Shown piece after piece: positions 28,450 through 38,700 of a stretch of DNA of 64,000 bases. Where the stretch lies: contig JAFGRY010000009.1 in NCBI GenBank assembly GCA_016934955.1, positions 1-64,000 on the forward strand, read 5' to 3'. This DNA comes from a bacterium (GTDB lineage: Bacteria > Zhuqueibacterota > QNDG01 > JAGLOF01). The translations under genes and the position numbers were made by a program. The notes beneath the pieces are model-generated. The model was not told the origin of the DNA and ran no database searches. It saw only the letters and a list, made by a program, of their open reading frames with translations. Each line of letters opens with the position of its first letter. The first letter of the stretch is position 1.

Positions 28450-29089
28450 TCGTTCCCTTCTGCTTCATACAATCATTGGCGTAATTCCCCTGATCACAGT
28501 GCCAGACGTGCAGTATCCGCTGGATGGCGGTGATGTTGGAAAAGACCGCGACTATCCAGATGGCGGCAACCAGGACGTGGACACTGATCAGGCCCCCGAA
28601 TCCCAGCAGGACCAGGCGAAGCGGCCGCTGCATTATCCCCACGGTGCACTCGAATCCCAGGCCTTCCGCCCGGGCGCGTACATAACTCACCATGAGCGAA
28701 CCGCCTACAGCCACGGCAATTCCCAGAGAAGTGATGTACAGCCCCGATTTGACGAAAAAGAACGCCATTCCGAAGAGATAGACCACCTCTGAATACCGAT
28801 CCAGAATAGAATCATAGAGGGCGCCGAATTTCGTCACCTTGCCGCTGTTGCGCGCCAGCCGCCCGTCAATGGAATCCATGGTGCCGGCAAGAAGAATGAC
28901 GAATGATGCGGCCCGAAGCCACCCGCGCGCCCCGAGATAGGCGGCGATGCATCCCATGAGGAATCCCACGGTCGTGAATGTGTTGGGATGGATTCCCAGG
29001 CGGGTGAACAGGGAGATTGCCGGTGTGAGCACCTTGTAATAGAGGGCAACAACCCTCTCCGGGATCGGTTCATTGATTTTAAAATTCAT
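28421..29089 (-). CDS. CDP-alcohol phosphatidyltransferase (phosphatidylinositol-phosphate synthase-like)
   Basis: A 222-aa integral membrane enzyme with about six hydrophobic segments. The catalytic signature D-G-x2-A-R-x8-G-x3-D-x3-D is intact (DSIDGRLARNSGKVTKFG, then ALYDSILDR). These enzymes replace CMP of CDP-diacylglycerol with an alcohol. With inositol-1-phosphate synthase two genes downstream, the likely product is phosphatidylinositol phosphate. Its ATG overlaps the rsmI stop (ATGA) and its end overlaps panD, a tight operon. The substrate is inferred from neighbours only; phosphatidylglycerophosphate synthase is the main alternative. Confidence 0.88.
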   Translation of the reverse strand: MNFKINEPIPERVVALYYKVLTPAISLFTRLGIHPNTFTTVGFLMGCIAAYLGARGWLRAASFVILLAGTMDSIDGRLARNSGKVTKFGALYDSILDRYSEVVYLFGMAFFFVKSGLYITSLGIAVAVGGSLMVSYVRARAEGLGFECTVGIMQRPLRLVLLGFGGLISVHVLVAAIWIVAVFSNITAIQRILHVWHCDQGNYANDCMKQKGTNDDAPDVKI

Positions 29090-29790
29090 GGCGTCTTTCT
29101 TTTTTCTTTTACACTGCCCTGGAGCGTGATCACAAATTCCCCCCGGACCCGGTCCCGGGAAAGGCAGTCGATTGCCCAGCTGAGCGAACCCCGGATCATC
29201 TCTTCAAATTTTTTCGTGATTTCTCTGCCGACACACACCTGCCGGTCTCCCAGGATCTCCCGTAAATCGGTGAGTGTTCTGAGTATCCGGTGGGGGGACT
29301 CATAGATAATTATGGTCCGCTGCTCTTCTTTAAGTGACTCCAGCCGGGTGCGTCTGCCCTTCTTGACGGGCAGGAAGCCTTCGAAGACAAACCGGTCCGT
29401 CGGCAGCCCCGACACCACCAGGCAGGCCAGGGCGGCGCTGGGTCCCGGCACCGGGATCACCCGAATGTCATGCCTGACCGCTTCGCGAACAAGATAGAAC
29501 GCCGGATCGGAAATACCGGGTGTCCCGGCATCCGACACAACCGCCAGCGAGTCGCCGCCGCTCAATCGCCTGATCAGGAGCGGCGTTACCTTTTCCTTGT
29601 TATGGTCATGATACGCCTGCATGTGCGTTTTAATGGCATACTGTTTCAGCAGTATGGCCGTGTGACGCGTGTCTTCAGCGGCGATAAGCGAGACCTCTCC
29701 CAGAATCCGGACACCTCGCATGGTCATGTCTTCGAGGTTGCCGATGGGCGTGCTTACAATATACAGCGTTCCGCTGCCGGGTGTATCCAT
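29086..29790 (-). CDS. rsmI: 16S rRNA 2'-O-ribose C1402 methyltransferase
   Basis: A 234-aa SAM-dependent tetrapyrrole-methylase-fold protein (YraL). Motifs: GTLYIVSTPIGNLEDMTMR at the N-terminus, AAEDTRHTAILLKQY, VVSDAGTPGISDPAF, VPGPSAALACLVVSGLP and YESPHRILRTL. It modifies C1402 in the ribosomal decoding centre. Length is slightly short because the C-terminal winged region is reduced. It sits six bases after the saccharopine dehydrogenase gene and overlaps the next gene by four. Confidence 0.95.
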   Translation of the reverse strand: MDTPGSGTLYIVSTPIGNLEDMTMRGVRILGEVSLIAAEDTRHTAILLKQYAIKTHMQAYHDHNKEKVTPLLIRRLSGGDSLAVVSDAGTPGISDPAFYLVREAVRHDIRVIPVPGPSAALACLVVSGLPTDRFVFEGFLPVKKGRRTRLESLKEEQRTIIIYESPHRILRTLTDLREILGDRQVCVGREITKKFEEMIRGSLSWAIDCLSRDRVRGEFVITLQGSVKEKRKTP

Positions 29791-29795
29791 ACCTG

Positions 29796-31121
29796 TCAGG
29801 CCGTCATCGTTTTCTCGCTGAATGAGATTCCCATATCCGTCAGCTCATCAAGAACGGGATCGTAGATCTCGGGCGTCACCGGAATCTGCACTCCTGTCAG
29901 GGAAATCCTGTTCTCCAGGATAAGCTTCACGGCGATCGCCGCCGGCAGACTCACCGTCCTGGCCATGGAGGAGTCACCGCCCGGTTCTCCATAGGCGATC
30001 AGGGTGGAGGTGATTTTTTCCGTCCGCTTCTGCGGATAGTCAGCGATGAATTCATGGTGAAGCACGATCATGTCACGTTCTCCGGGGTCGTACTGCATGT
30101 GTTTCAGCAGCTGCGCAGAGAGAATGTCCAATACTGTTTTCTGCCCTGCCGGGACCGTTTCCCCGGAAAAAAGCCCCAGCCATTCCAGGTTCGTCACGGC
30201 GGGTGCGTTTTCAGCGACATTGAACCGTCGGGCGAACGCGGATTTCAGTTCCGGGCCCGGGGGCAGGCCGGTTACATCGGCAACGAGACTGTTGAAGGTG
30301 CGTCCGTCGAGATCGCTGCGCTCTTTCAGGTCAAGAAGGCCGGAGCGGGAGATCAGCAGCCAGGAATCGCACCAGCCGGGGTACCGAAGCGTTCCACGGT
30401 AGAGAGAGGCCGCGTCCCCGAGTCCGTAGAGATCGAGATAGGGCAGCGAATCCCGGTTTGGATAGGCTTCCAATTTTCCGATACCTTCAAATTCGAGCAT
30501 CCAGGTATGGGCGAAGAGATCCGCGTTTTCTACCGTGACAACGGCGTTGTTTTTCCTGTATTGGGCTGCGTTCCTGCCGGCGAGTACAACGCCCCGCGGG
30601 CTCCAGGAAAATTTATATCCCAGCGGATTGGTGTTGGCATCCGGTGCCGGCAGCCCTCCACAGTATGAGTAAAACGACGATATGGTGCCGCCTTTTTCCT
30701 TTACTCCATGAATAATGCGCATTGCCGACATATGATCGATGCCCGGGTCGAGGCCGATTTCATTGAGCAGAATGATGCCTTTGGCCCGCGCCGCACTGTC
30801 AAGCCGGCGCATGGCGTCACTTACATAGGAAGCGGTCACCATCGGTTTTCCCGCTTCGATACAGAGCCCGGCGACCAGCGGGTGGTAGGTATAGGGGACC
30901 AGGCTGACGACAATGTCCGCCCGGGCGACCAGGTTCTTCAGATGATCCCGATCAGTGACATCCAATTTTTCAGCGACTGCATTTCTTCTGCCGGCGATGA
31001 TAGCTTCCGCCTTTTCCGGGGCGACATCGGCCAGCAAGATCCGCATGTCCGGCTGCCGTGAGAGGTAATCGACCATCGGTGCGGTCACCATGCCGGCACC
31101 CAGTATCAGAACGGTATGCAT
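29796..31121 (-). CDS. saccharopine dehydrogenase (LYS9/SDH type)
   Basis: A 441-aa NAD(P)-dependent enzyme corresponding to the SDH half of the bifunctional animal and plant LKR/SDH. The Rossmann motif HTVLILGAGMVTAPMVDYL starts the protein. The NEIGLDPGIDHMSAMRIIHG and GGLPAPDANTNPLGYKFSWS motifs are characteristic of the SDH/saccharopine-reductase family. It acts on saccharopine, giving glutamate and 2-aminoadipate semialdehyde in the catabolic direction. AAGGA precedes the ATG. It follows the LKR-like gene by 15 bases, so the two halves form an operon. Confidence 0.92.
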   Translation of the reverse strand: MHTVLILGAGMVTAPMVDYLSRQPDMRILLADVAPEKAEAIIAGRRNAVAEKLDVTDRDHLKNLVARADIVVSLVPYTYHPLVAGLCIEAGKPMVTASYVSDAMRRLDSAARAKGIILLNEIGLDPGIDHMSAMRIIHGVKEKGGTISSFYSYCGGLPAPDANTNPLGYKFSWSPRGVVLAGRNAAQYRKNNAVVTVENADLFAHTWMLEFEGIGKLEAYPNRDSLPYLDLYGLGDAASLYRGTLRYPGWCDSWLLISRSGLLDLKERSDLDGRTFNSLVADVTGLPPGPELKSAFARRFNVAENAPAVTNLEWLGLFSGETVPAGQKTVLDILSAQLLKHMQYDPGERDMIVLHHEFIADYPQKRTEKITSTLIAYGEPGGDSSMARTVSLPAAIAVKLILENRISLTGVQIPVTPEIYDPVLDELTDMGISFSEKTMTA

Positions 31122-31136
31122 TTCAGATCCTTCTCA

Positions 31137-32444
31137 TTAGAGGTGTTTTTCCAGATAACGATAGTCGGGCGTCAGCTCGCCTTTATGCATGATGAGCGCC
31201 GACGCAAGCGGTTTCGACAACGTAAGCCGATCCAGCGGCTGTGAAAAGTCGGTGCTGCTGATTTCCGGAATGAAATTCATGAGAACATCGCTGAAATAGA
31301 GCGATGATTCTCTTGGCAGTTCAGCCGGGAAATTGTCGATGGGCAGCACGGTGAGTCCGGTGTCGAAGAATCCGTATTTTACCGTACCAGTACCCGGAAA
31401 CACGGTATAGACGGGATTGTCGGGCTGGGTGGCCTTGATGGTGCATTGAATGGACCCTTCGATATCACAGGTGATGTCTCCGGCAACCCGGAAACGCGGC
31501 TGCTTTTTTTCGTAAAACAGTTTTTTAAGGTCTTCATTGGTGACCAGTACCGGATACCGGCTGTCCCAGTAGATGGCGTTGACCATTACGGTGATATGGG
31601 GGAGATATTCGTGAAACAGGGATTTGTAGCGTTCGGGATGCGTGTAATATTCCTGAAGATCGAACGGACGGCCTTCCGCCACGGGGGCAACCATGTCCGC
31701 TTCTTTGAACACGGCTTTGTAGAGCACATCGGTGCGTGCCTCGTTGATGAAACCGGGATCTTTCACCCTCTCGGGCTCGACGGTCAGATGGGGCAGCAGG
31801 TCGAACACCTCCTGGGCGCCGTTCGAGACGTGTCCATAGCCGGTGAAGGCGGTCACCAGGGGCGTGATCTCCGGGGGCAGGCCATGTTCCTGTATGCTAT
31901 TCCCGGCTTCGCGCACGGCATCTTCCGCTTCCGCCAGACAGCTGTAGTGATACGCCTGCCTGATCCCTGAAAACGGGGTTTCGATCCCTTCCGCTTCAAA
32001 GCGCTTGCCGAGCGCCCAGAGGGTATCGATCATTCCCGCCAGACCCGCGTATCGTCCGAAAAAGATCAGCCGCTGGTTTTTTTCGTTCACAATGCGCTCG
32101 TAATCGATAAGTGAACACCCCAGGTTCAGCATCTGCCTGAGCATCGGCATGTTATGCTTTTGACCCTTGATCGTATGCGAGAAAAAGAGATACACTTTAT
32201 CCGGCTCGAAAAAAGACGGCGGTATTTCCTTGAGCCCGAAGATCACCGGACAGGCTGAAAGGGAAGCATTCAGTTCCGCGCCCGCTTTTTCATAATCAGC
32301 GTCGGGAAAAATGCGCGTCGGCGACGGCTGCACAACTGTCGTGATGCCGTGTTCTTTGAGCAGTTTTTCGACATTTTCAGGGGAGATGACCGTTCTTCGT
32401 TCCCAGGAACTCTTGTCTTCGTGCCGTAATCCTATTTTCACCAT
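31137..32444 (-). CDS. lysine-ketoglutarate reductase domain protein (LKR/LYS1 type)
   Basis: A 435-aa protein of the alanine dehydrogenase/saccharopine dehydrogenase N-terminal family, matching the LKR half of bifunctional AASS. It begins KIGLRHEDKSSWERRTVISP, contains VYLFFSHTIKGQKHNMPML, VTAFTGYGHVSNGAQEVFDL and RVAGDITCDIEGSIQCTIKA. LKR condenses lysine and 2-oxoglutarate to saccharopine. I prefer ATG 32444 over the TTG three bases earlier. With the downstream SDH half it makes a complete saccharopine route, catabolic if the chemistry follows the eukaryotic LKR/SDH enzymes. Confidence 0.9.
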   Translation of the reverse strand: MVKIGLRHEDKSSWERRTVISPENVEKLLKEHGITTVVQPSPTRIFPDADYEKAGAELNASLSACPVIFGLKEIPPSFFEPDKVYLFFSHTIKGQKHNMPMLRQMLNLGCSLIDYERIVNEKNQRLIFFGRYAGLAGMIDTLWALGKRFEAEGIETPFSGIRQAYHYSCLAEAEDAVREAGNSIQEHGLPPEITPLVTAFTGYGHVSNGAQEVFDLLPHLTVEPERVKDPGFINEARTDVLYKAVFKEADMVAPVAEGRPFDLQEYYTHPERYKSLFHEYLPHITVMVNAIYWDSRYPVLVTNEDLKKLFYEKKQPRFRVAGDITCDIEGSIQCTIKATQPDNPVYTVFPGTGTVKYGFFDTGLTVLPIDNFPAELPRESSLYFSDVLMNFIPEISSTDFSQPLDRLTLSKPLASALIMHKGELTPDYRYLEKHL

Positions 32445-32741
32445 CAATCCCTTTCGTTGAATAATCAGCTATAACCACGAATTATAACTAAAATTAGCAA
32501 GAAAGTCAAGGCGTTAGGGTCCCATGCGAGGAAACCCGTTAACCTGTGTGAGAAAACCAGCGAAGGACCCGAAAAAAAACCGAAGAGAAAACAGAAGGCC
32601 GATCAGCGAATAAAGACAGCGCTTCAAGCGAACGTTGTGGTGAGCACGCCGGAGGGCAGCAATATCGAGGAATACCGTTTTTTTGTTTTTCGGGGCTTTC
32701 GTTGGAGATCGGGGTGCGGGGCGGTCCTGATATTCCGGGTT

Positions 32742-35700
32742 TTATCCCGACAGCGATATCCGTGCGTTGATTCCGAAAGCGGTGAATTTCGTGGTGCCGG
32801 TGCGGGAATTTTTACGCTCACCAAGTTCGAAATGAACGCCGCCCCTGACGTTCCGGGAAAACGAGTAGGTCATGCCGGGTTTGATGGACCAGTTTTTCGT
32901 TTCCATGATAACCTGGAATTTCTTTCCGGCTTCCGCTTTCTGCAGCTTTGACTGATTCGAGACCGAGGCATTGAGAGTGAAATCGATGTTGTTGTCCAGC
33001 TTCTTTCCCTTCAGAAAGGGGATCTTGATGCCGCCGCGTTTTTTATAGCTGAGCGCAAAGGTCATGTCCGATCCGACATCCTTGGAAATGCTCTTTCCGA
33101 ACGCGGTCTGCAGCGTCACCATTTCAGTTGCGCTGTATTTGAAATTGGACGTGATGCCGTTTTTGAACGTGATGTCAAACCCTATGAGCGGACGGAAATT
33201 GATCGTATATTTGGTTTGCGTTTTAACCGACTCATTCCAGGTCTCGGCCATATCTCCTGAATATGAGTGATTGAGAGTAAACGACGTGAGAAAAGGCTCG
33301 AAGAAAAACAGTTTCTCAATGCCGCTCCAGCGCACGGTCCAGTTCGGCATGGGTATCGCTTCGTACTCACCAATCATGAATATCGATTTTGAAACACTCT
33401 GGGATGACTGGGTCGAGATCGTTTTAGTGTCGGAGAACTGGTAATCCATGGTCGCGTTGAGCTGACGGGTAAATTTCAACCCTGAACGAACGCTCACCGT
33501 CGATGATGCCTGGGAGCGACTTCTGTCGGAGGTGAGGTTTTGAGAAATCGGCACTCCCGGATCCTCCTGAAATCCCAGCTGGAATTTCAGCACCGGCATA
33601 CTGAGAATTCCGAACGTCGTCACACTGTTCGTTTTTCTGTAAGTGATGCTGACCGGATCGATAATACTGACACCTTTACCGACACCCGCCAGCAGAGAAC
33701 CGAGACTGAAGCCCCCGGTTTTTTCCTCTTTTTCCGCCTCTTTTGGGGTATCCGTGTCCGTCGCGCGGGCCGCCGGTTTTCTGCGGGTCGAGGCCTGCCT
33801 TCTGTTTGCAGCTCCTCCGGCAGGTGCTGATTTTTTTGCGAATGACTGCACCAGTTTCTGGGGATCTAATTTAGAGGTCACGTTTATTGATGTGTTGACC
33901 TTGGCGCTTTTCCCGCTGCCGGTGGACGCCATTTGAGGGTTGTAATTGTATCCGTAATCCGTTGTATATTTAAAATTGGCGGTCAGCCAGGCAGAGAGCT
34001 TCGGAGTGAAACTCGCGTTTATCCGCTGCGTTTTGGCCACCAGGCTTTCTTCCGCGAGTTCTCCCAGAATATCGTACCAGCCCGCGGTGCTGTCCGCATT
34101 TAAATCGTAATTATTTGAGAGCGAATAATCCATTGAGACCGGCTTCACCGGACTCCAGGAAGCGGCATAGGATTTGGAGAATGTCGCCCTGTCCACAAGA
34201 CTCGTGACACCCCCTACCGTTTTCGACTGCTGTTCAACATCGTTGCCGTCGAGTTTGAAATTGATTTTCGACGGCAGATAGAATTCCGTGTTCGCGAGTT
34301 TTTTCAGAAGACCGTCCGTCCCGAGCCATTTCAGCAGTTTGAAGGAGTTCCTGTCGCTGAACGTGAGGTCGTACTGGAAGGATCCGTTATAGGTTTCTCC
34401 GTCAGAGGTCCCTGTTCTGGGATTCTGGCTGTTCGTCCCCGAGTAATTCACGTTACCGCTGACCGGATCGAGGAGAAATCGTCCCAGGAAACTGCGGGAT
34501 TTTACCGTTTTATTGAAGCGCAGCCCAACGCTTTTCGTTTCATTGATGGTTTGCGAGGCGGCGAGAACCGAGTCTCCGGCGGTTTTTTCATTCAGCAGGA
34601 TATCACTCCCCGGCAGATATTTCGGGGTGGAAGTCGTTCTCGCGATACGTCCGGTAATCGGGACCTTGATACCCCAGTGGGAGGGCATCAGCCGGTCGAT
34701 GTTGAGATTGATATTGGCGTTATAGCCCTCGATTGTCGCCCCTTCCCCGGTTGAGGTTTCGTTTATGGTGTGGAAATCCGCATCCTTGCGGTCATACTGG
34801 CCGTTCACCGACAGCAGGTCCCCGACGGTAAGAATGGCCTTGGCGCGCATGGCCATGCCTTTTTCCTTGTGTACGTCGGACAGCCGCAGCTCATCCATCC
34901 AGATCTGTCCGGTCCATGATTGCGGGCCTTTATTGCGGACACCGGCGATCAGCCAGCGGATGTTCCTGAGGGACGGGTTGCCCTTGATGAAAATGGTATA
35001 GGGGCTCAGGTCCCGCGATATGGTGTCCTGGGCGAGCAGCTCCTTTTCCAGTTTAATGGCGCTGAGATCTTCAAAGGCGATTTCGATGTCGTTTCCAATC
35101 CATCCCGGCTCCACCTCCGGGAGCATGATCTCATAATAAATTTCATCCTGTGTGTCAGATCCCAGGCGCAGAAAGAATTCGATCTCTCCCTGGGGAATTT
35201 GTTCATTCGCGTCACCGCCGTGTACGAACATTTTAAGTTTTTTGTACTGGATAAGGTTCTGCGGCTCATAAAACCGTTTTTTGGCGATGACCCGCTCTCC
35301 GGAACCGAGGTCGTTCAGCTGCAGGACAAGGGACTGCTCTTTCGAGCGGATTTTCAGGGTCGGATCGATGACCCCCTCGACCCCCTTGGGGGGTTCGTAG
35401 TCGGGGTTTTCATGCGTATTGGTGACCGCGATGGAAAGCGTCGTGTCCGTTTCGCTCAAGGTATACAGAGAGTCGCCCGCGGCCATTTTCCCGTGATATT
35501 TCCATTCGTTGCTGACAAGCTCCATTTCAGCGATCTGCAGATACGACCGCCTGGTAACGCCGTTCACCCATATTCTCGCGTTTTCGATGCGGGACCAGTC
35601 GGGCGATTCAATTTCGTCGCCCTGGATGAGAGGGATGCGATAGAGCCGCCAGCCTTTTTCGGTCTCAGAGGCGATGAAGCGGGCGTCACTGCTGTTGGGA

Positions 35701-38700
35701 TCAAGAGAAACGGAATATTTAAAGTAATTGTTTCTGGTATCAATCGAGCTGTTGCCGTTCATGTCTTCGCTGTCGGGGTACCGGATGGAGCCGTCGTCCT
35801 TGTTGTCTTCGTATCCGTTGATAGTGCCGCCGTCGTCCTCTTCCGACACATCATATCGCAATTTGTAGGGATTTTTATCGCTGTAGGTATAATCATCGTA
35901 TGACCATGGTTCATTTGCATCTTTGACCCGGTCATTGTCCAGATCCCAGAAGTCATACAGTGTCGCCCGCAGCACCGGAACACCGCCGACCGTATCCAGG
36001 ACGGCGGCGGCAGTGCCGTCATGCGGATAGAAAAGCCGCGGCGGATCGTCGCCGAACATGTGGTCGAGACCGGTATCTTCTTTATCCGGCTCCAGGTTGG
36101 TGTCCCGGATGCCGCCGTCGGGCTTGTAGTCTTCCGTATCCCATTCGCCGTTGGGGATGATGTCTTCCGAGATCTGTCCCAGTTCGATGTGGAGCGTGAG
36201 ATATTCAGGAGCGGTTTCATCGGGGAACGACTTCACCCAGATCTCGAGGAAGCGGCTGTCGGTCTGGTCATAGTAGCCGGTATTGAGGCCGCGCTGAATA
36301 CCGCCCCAGGATGTCCGGGGATCGGGAAGCGTGTCATTCGGAATAAAGTCGAAGGTGAGCACATCGGTACCGGTCTGGCCGCCGAAATTGGTGGTTACTT
36401 CTTTGTCCGGCCAGATATCCTGAATCGGTACTTTATTGTACGGGTTGTACCAGACCAGACTTCCCTTGTTCTCCAGGTAGTAATTCACGGTGTCGGGCTG
36501 GGCCGATGGTGAGGGAATGGACGATGCAAGCCAGTGCTTTCTGAGCACGCCCAGAGATATTTTTCTCTTGGCCCCTTCAAAATCATCCAGATAGGCGACA
36601 CCGTTATAGTCCCCGGTTGACTCGCTGTTAAGCGTGTTGGGGTTGGGGGTTATTTCGGCAATTTCTCCCTCGAATTTTATCGACGAGGCACCGGTCATAT
36701 CAAGGAGGGGCAATTTGTTCAGATAACGGGTGACCTTGTCCGATGAGTAGCCAAGCGACGTATTCACGTCCCAGACGAAATTGCTCATCGGCGCTTCCTT
36801 GCCCAGCCGAATGCGCTGGTCAAGAGATGTTCTGCTGAGATAGAGCAGGGTCGCCCCGATGAACGATCGCTGATTATCCTGCTCCCAAAGGGTGTATTCG
36901 GCGCGCGTGCCCAGCAGCACTTTTTTGTCCGGCGCGAACATACGCTGGCTTTCATAGCCGATATCGACCTGGGCATTGGGATCCGTGGCTCTGTCGCTGG
37001 TAAGCACCAGCGTTCCGCTGAAATAATCGATGGTGTAATCGACATCCTTGATCAGCTTAGCGCCGTTGCAGATAATTTCCTCCGTCCCCTCGATGACGTT
37101 GAATCCCAGCTCGAATTTGGGACTGCGCCGTGAGGAGGTGATCTCTATTTTAAACTTGCTGGTGTTCGAGATGTAATCCCGCTTTGTTGTGTCATACACC
37201 GCGCTGTAACGGTATTCATCACCCTCTTCGCCGCCCCAGAGGTCACTTGCCGGACCTGTCCCCGGCTGCGGGTCGAAGGGGCGCAGGTTCGGGAAAATAA
37301 TTTCCCCCCGGGACTTATTGATGATGTTGGGATTGTTGTCTATTTTATTGTCCGGAATACGGGCACCATTCAGGTCGATGTCGTCAAGGCCGAATATGTG
37401 GAGAAAGCTCTGTGCCGCTCCATTGACCAGCGCTGATTCCTTGGGCTGCCCAGAGGGATCCTTGTAAAATATCTTGACCTTGAAATTCTGAGCGAATTCA
37501 TCATCCGTGATATCGGGGATGCCGATATTATAGACGTTTTTCCATTCCAGGTCCCAGGTTTCAAAACTGGGAAGCGGCGCCTGGGCCTTGATCAGTTTCA
37601 ATACGGGAATTCCGGTCTGGGCCGTTTCCGTGGCCTGCAGATCTCCGAATACCCGGCCGGAAGAATCACGGTAGGCTACGGCCAGAATTTCGCTTTCCCG
37701 CAGGGATACGCTCATTTGAATATACCCCAGTTCCCGGTTGACGTAGTAGTCCTTGATCGGCTCCAGGCGGAGGAAATAGCGTTTGACGGTTTCATTGTCC
37801 GCGTTGACCGGTGTGCCCTGACTCAGGTCCGCCGCCGCCCAGGCCTGGAATGCTCCCGGCTGGCTCTCGTACTGAACATCGGATTTATAGATCTGAATGG
37901 TGGTGATGATGTTCAGGGGATCGACGATGTGGGCGCCGTTGGGCGCGTAGTTGGTGAATTCGTTCCGGTAGAGCGTGTCGAGGAAAAAATAGGTAGCCTT
38001 TTTATAATCGTAGTCCTCGATTTCGATGATCTGTTCCTTGCCCTCTCCTGAAAGCGAGAGTTTGTTCTTTTGCCCTTTTTCCATACTGGCGATGGCGGTG
38101 AGGGAGAGCGGCCCCAGCTGCATGTCTGCCTTGAGACCGAACAGGCCGGCGTTGCTCTGGCTCATGGTCACGAAGTTGGTGCCCGGCAGCGAGAGATTGA
38201 CGTTTCCGGCGTCAATCCGTTTGATGATGCCGTCTTCATCATTATTGTACTGCAGCTTGACCGCGTTTTGAAACTCGAATTCGTTCTCACTGTCCTGGGC
38301 CACATCAACGATGATCTTTTCGCCGATTTTACCGGTGACGGTAAAATTCTGCTTCATTTTCATCTGAAAATTGTTGTTCGGCTGACGGTCCGATGCGATC
38401 TTTTTGCTGCTTCGCTTTTCATTTTTATAGGTGCCGTCTATGTCGATGTTGCCGTTAATGGTGAGACTGATATCATCACCGCCGAAGGCTTTTCTGAATG
38501 CTTCGCTTTTTATCTTTCCGGTTCTGAACACGAGACCCTGTGACGAGCCCCTCCCTCCCTTGAGAGCGGTGACATTGCCGCCGAGGAACTCTCTCCACTG
38601 ATCCTGTTTATTATAGAGGGAACGGGCGCTGATGAAATCCGGAAAGAGGTAATACCGCTCATGTTCCACCGGAGTGCCCCTGAACAGCCGCTTCAGGGTC

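Noticed and set aside
32624-32824. A 66-aa minus-strand frame past the sprA stop
   Set aside because: Mostly overlaps sprA in another frame and has no domain; the remaining gap 32445-32741 shows no gene or clear terminator.
34920-35903. A 327-aa plus-strand open frame opposite sprA
   Set aside because: Antisense shadow; no domain, no upstream ribosome-binding site.
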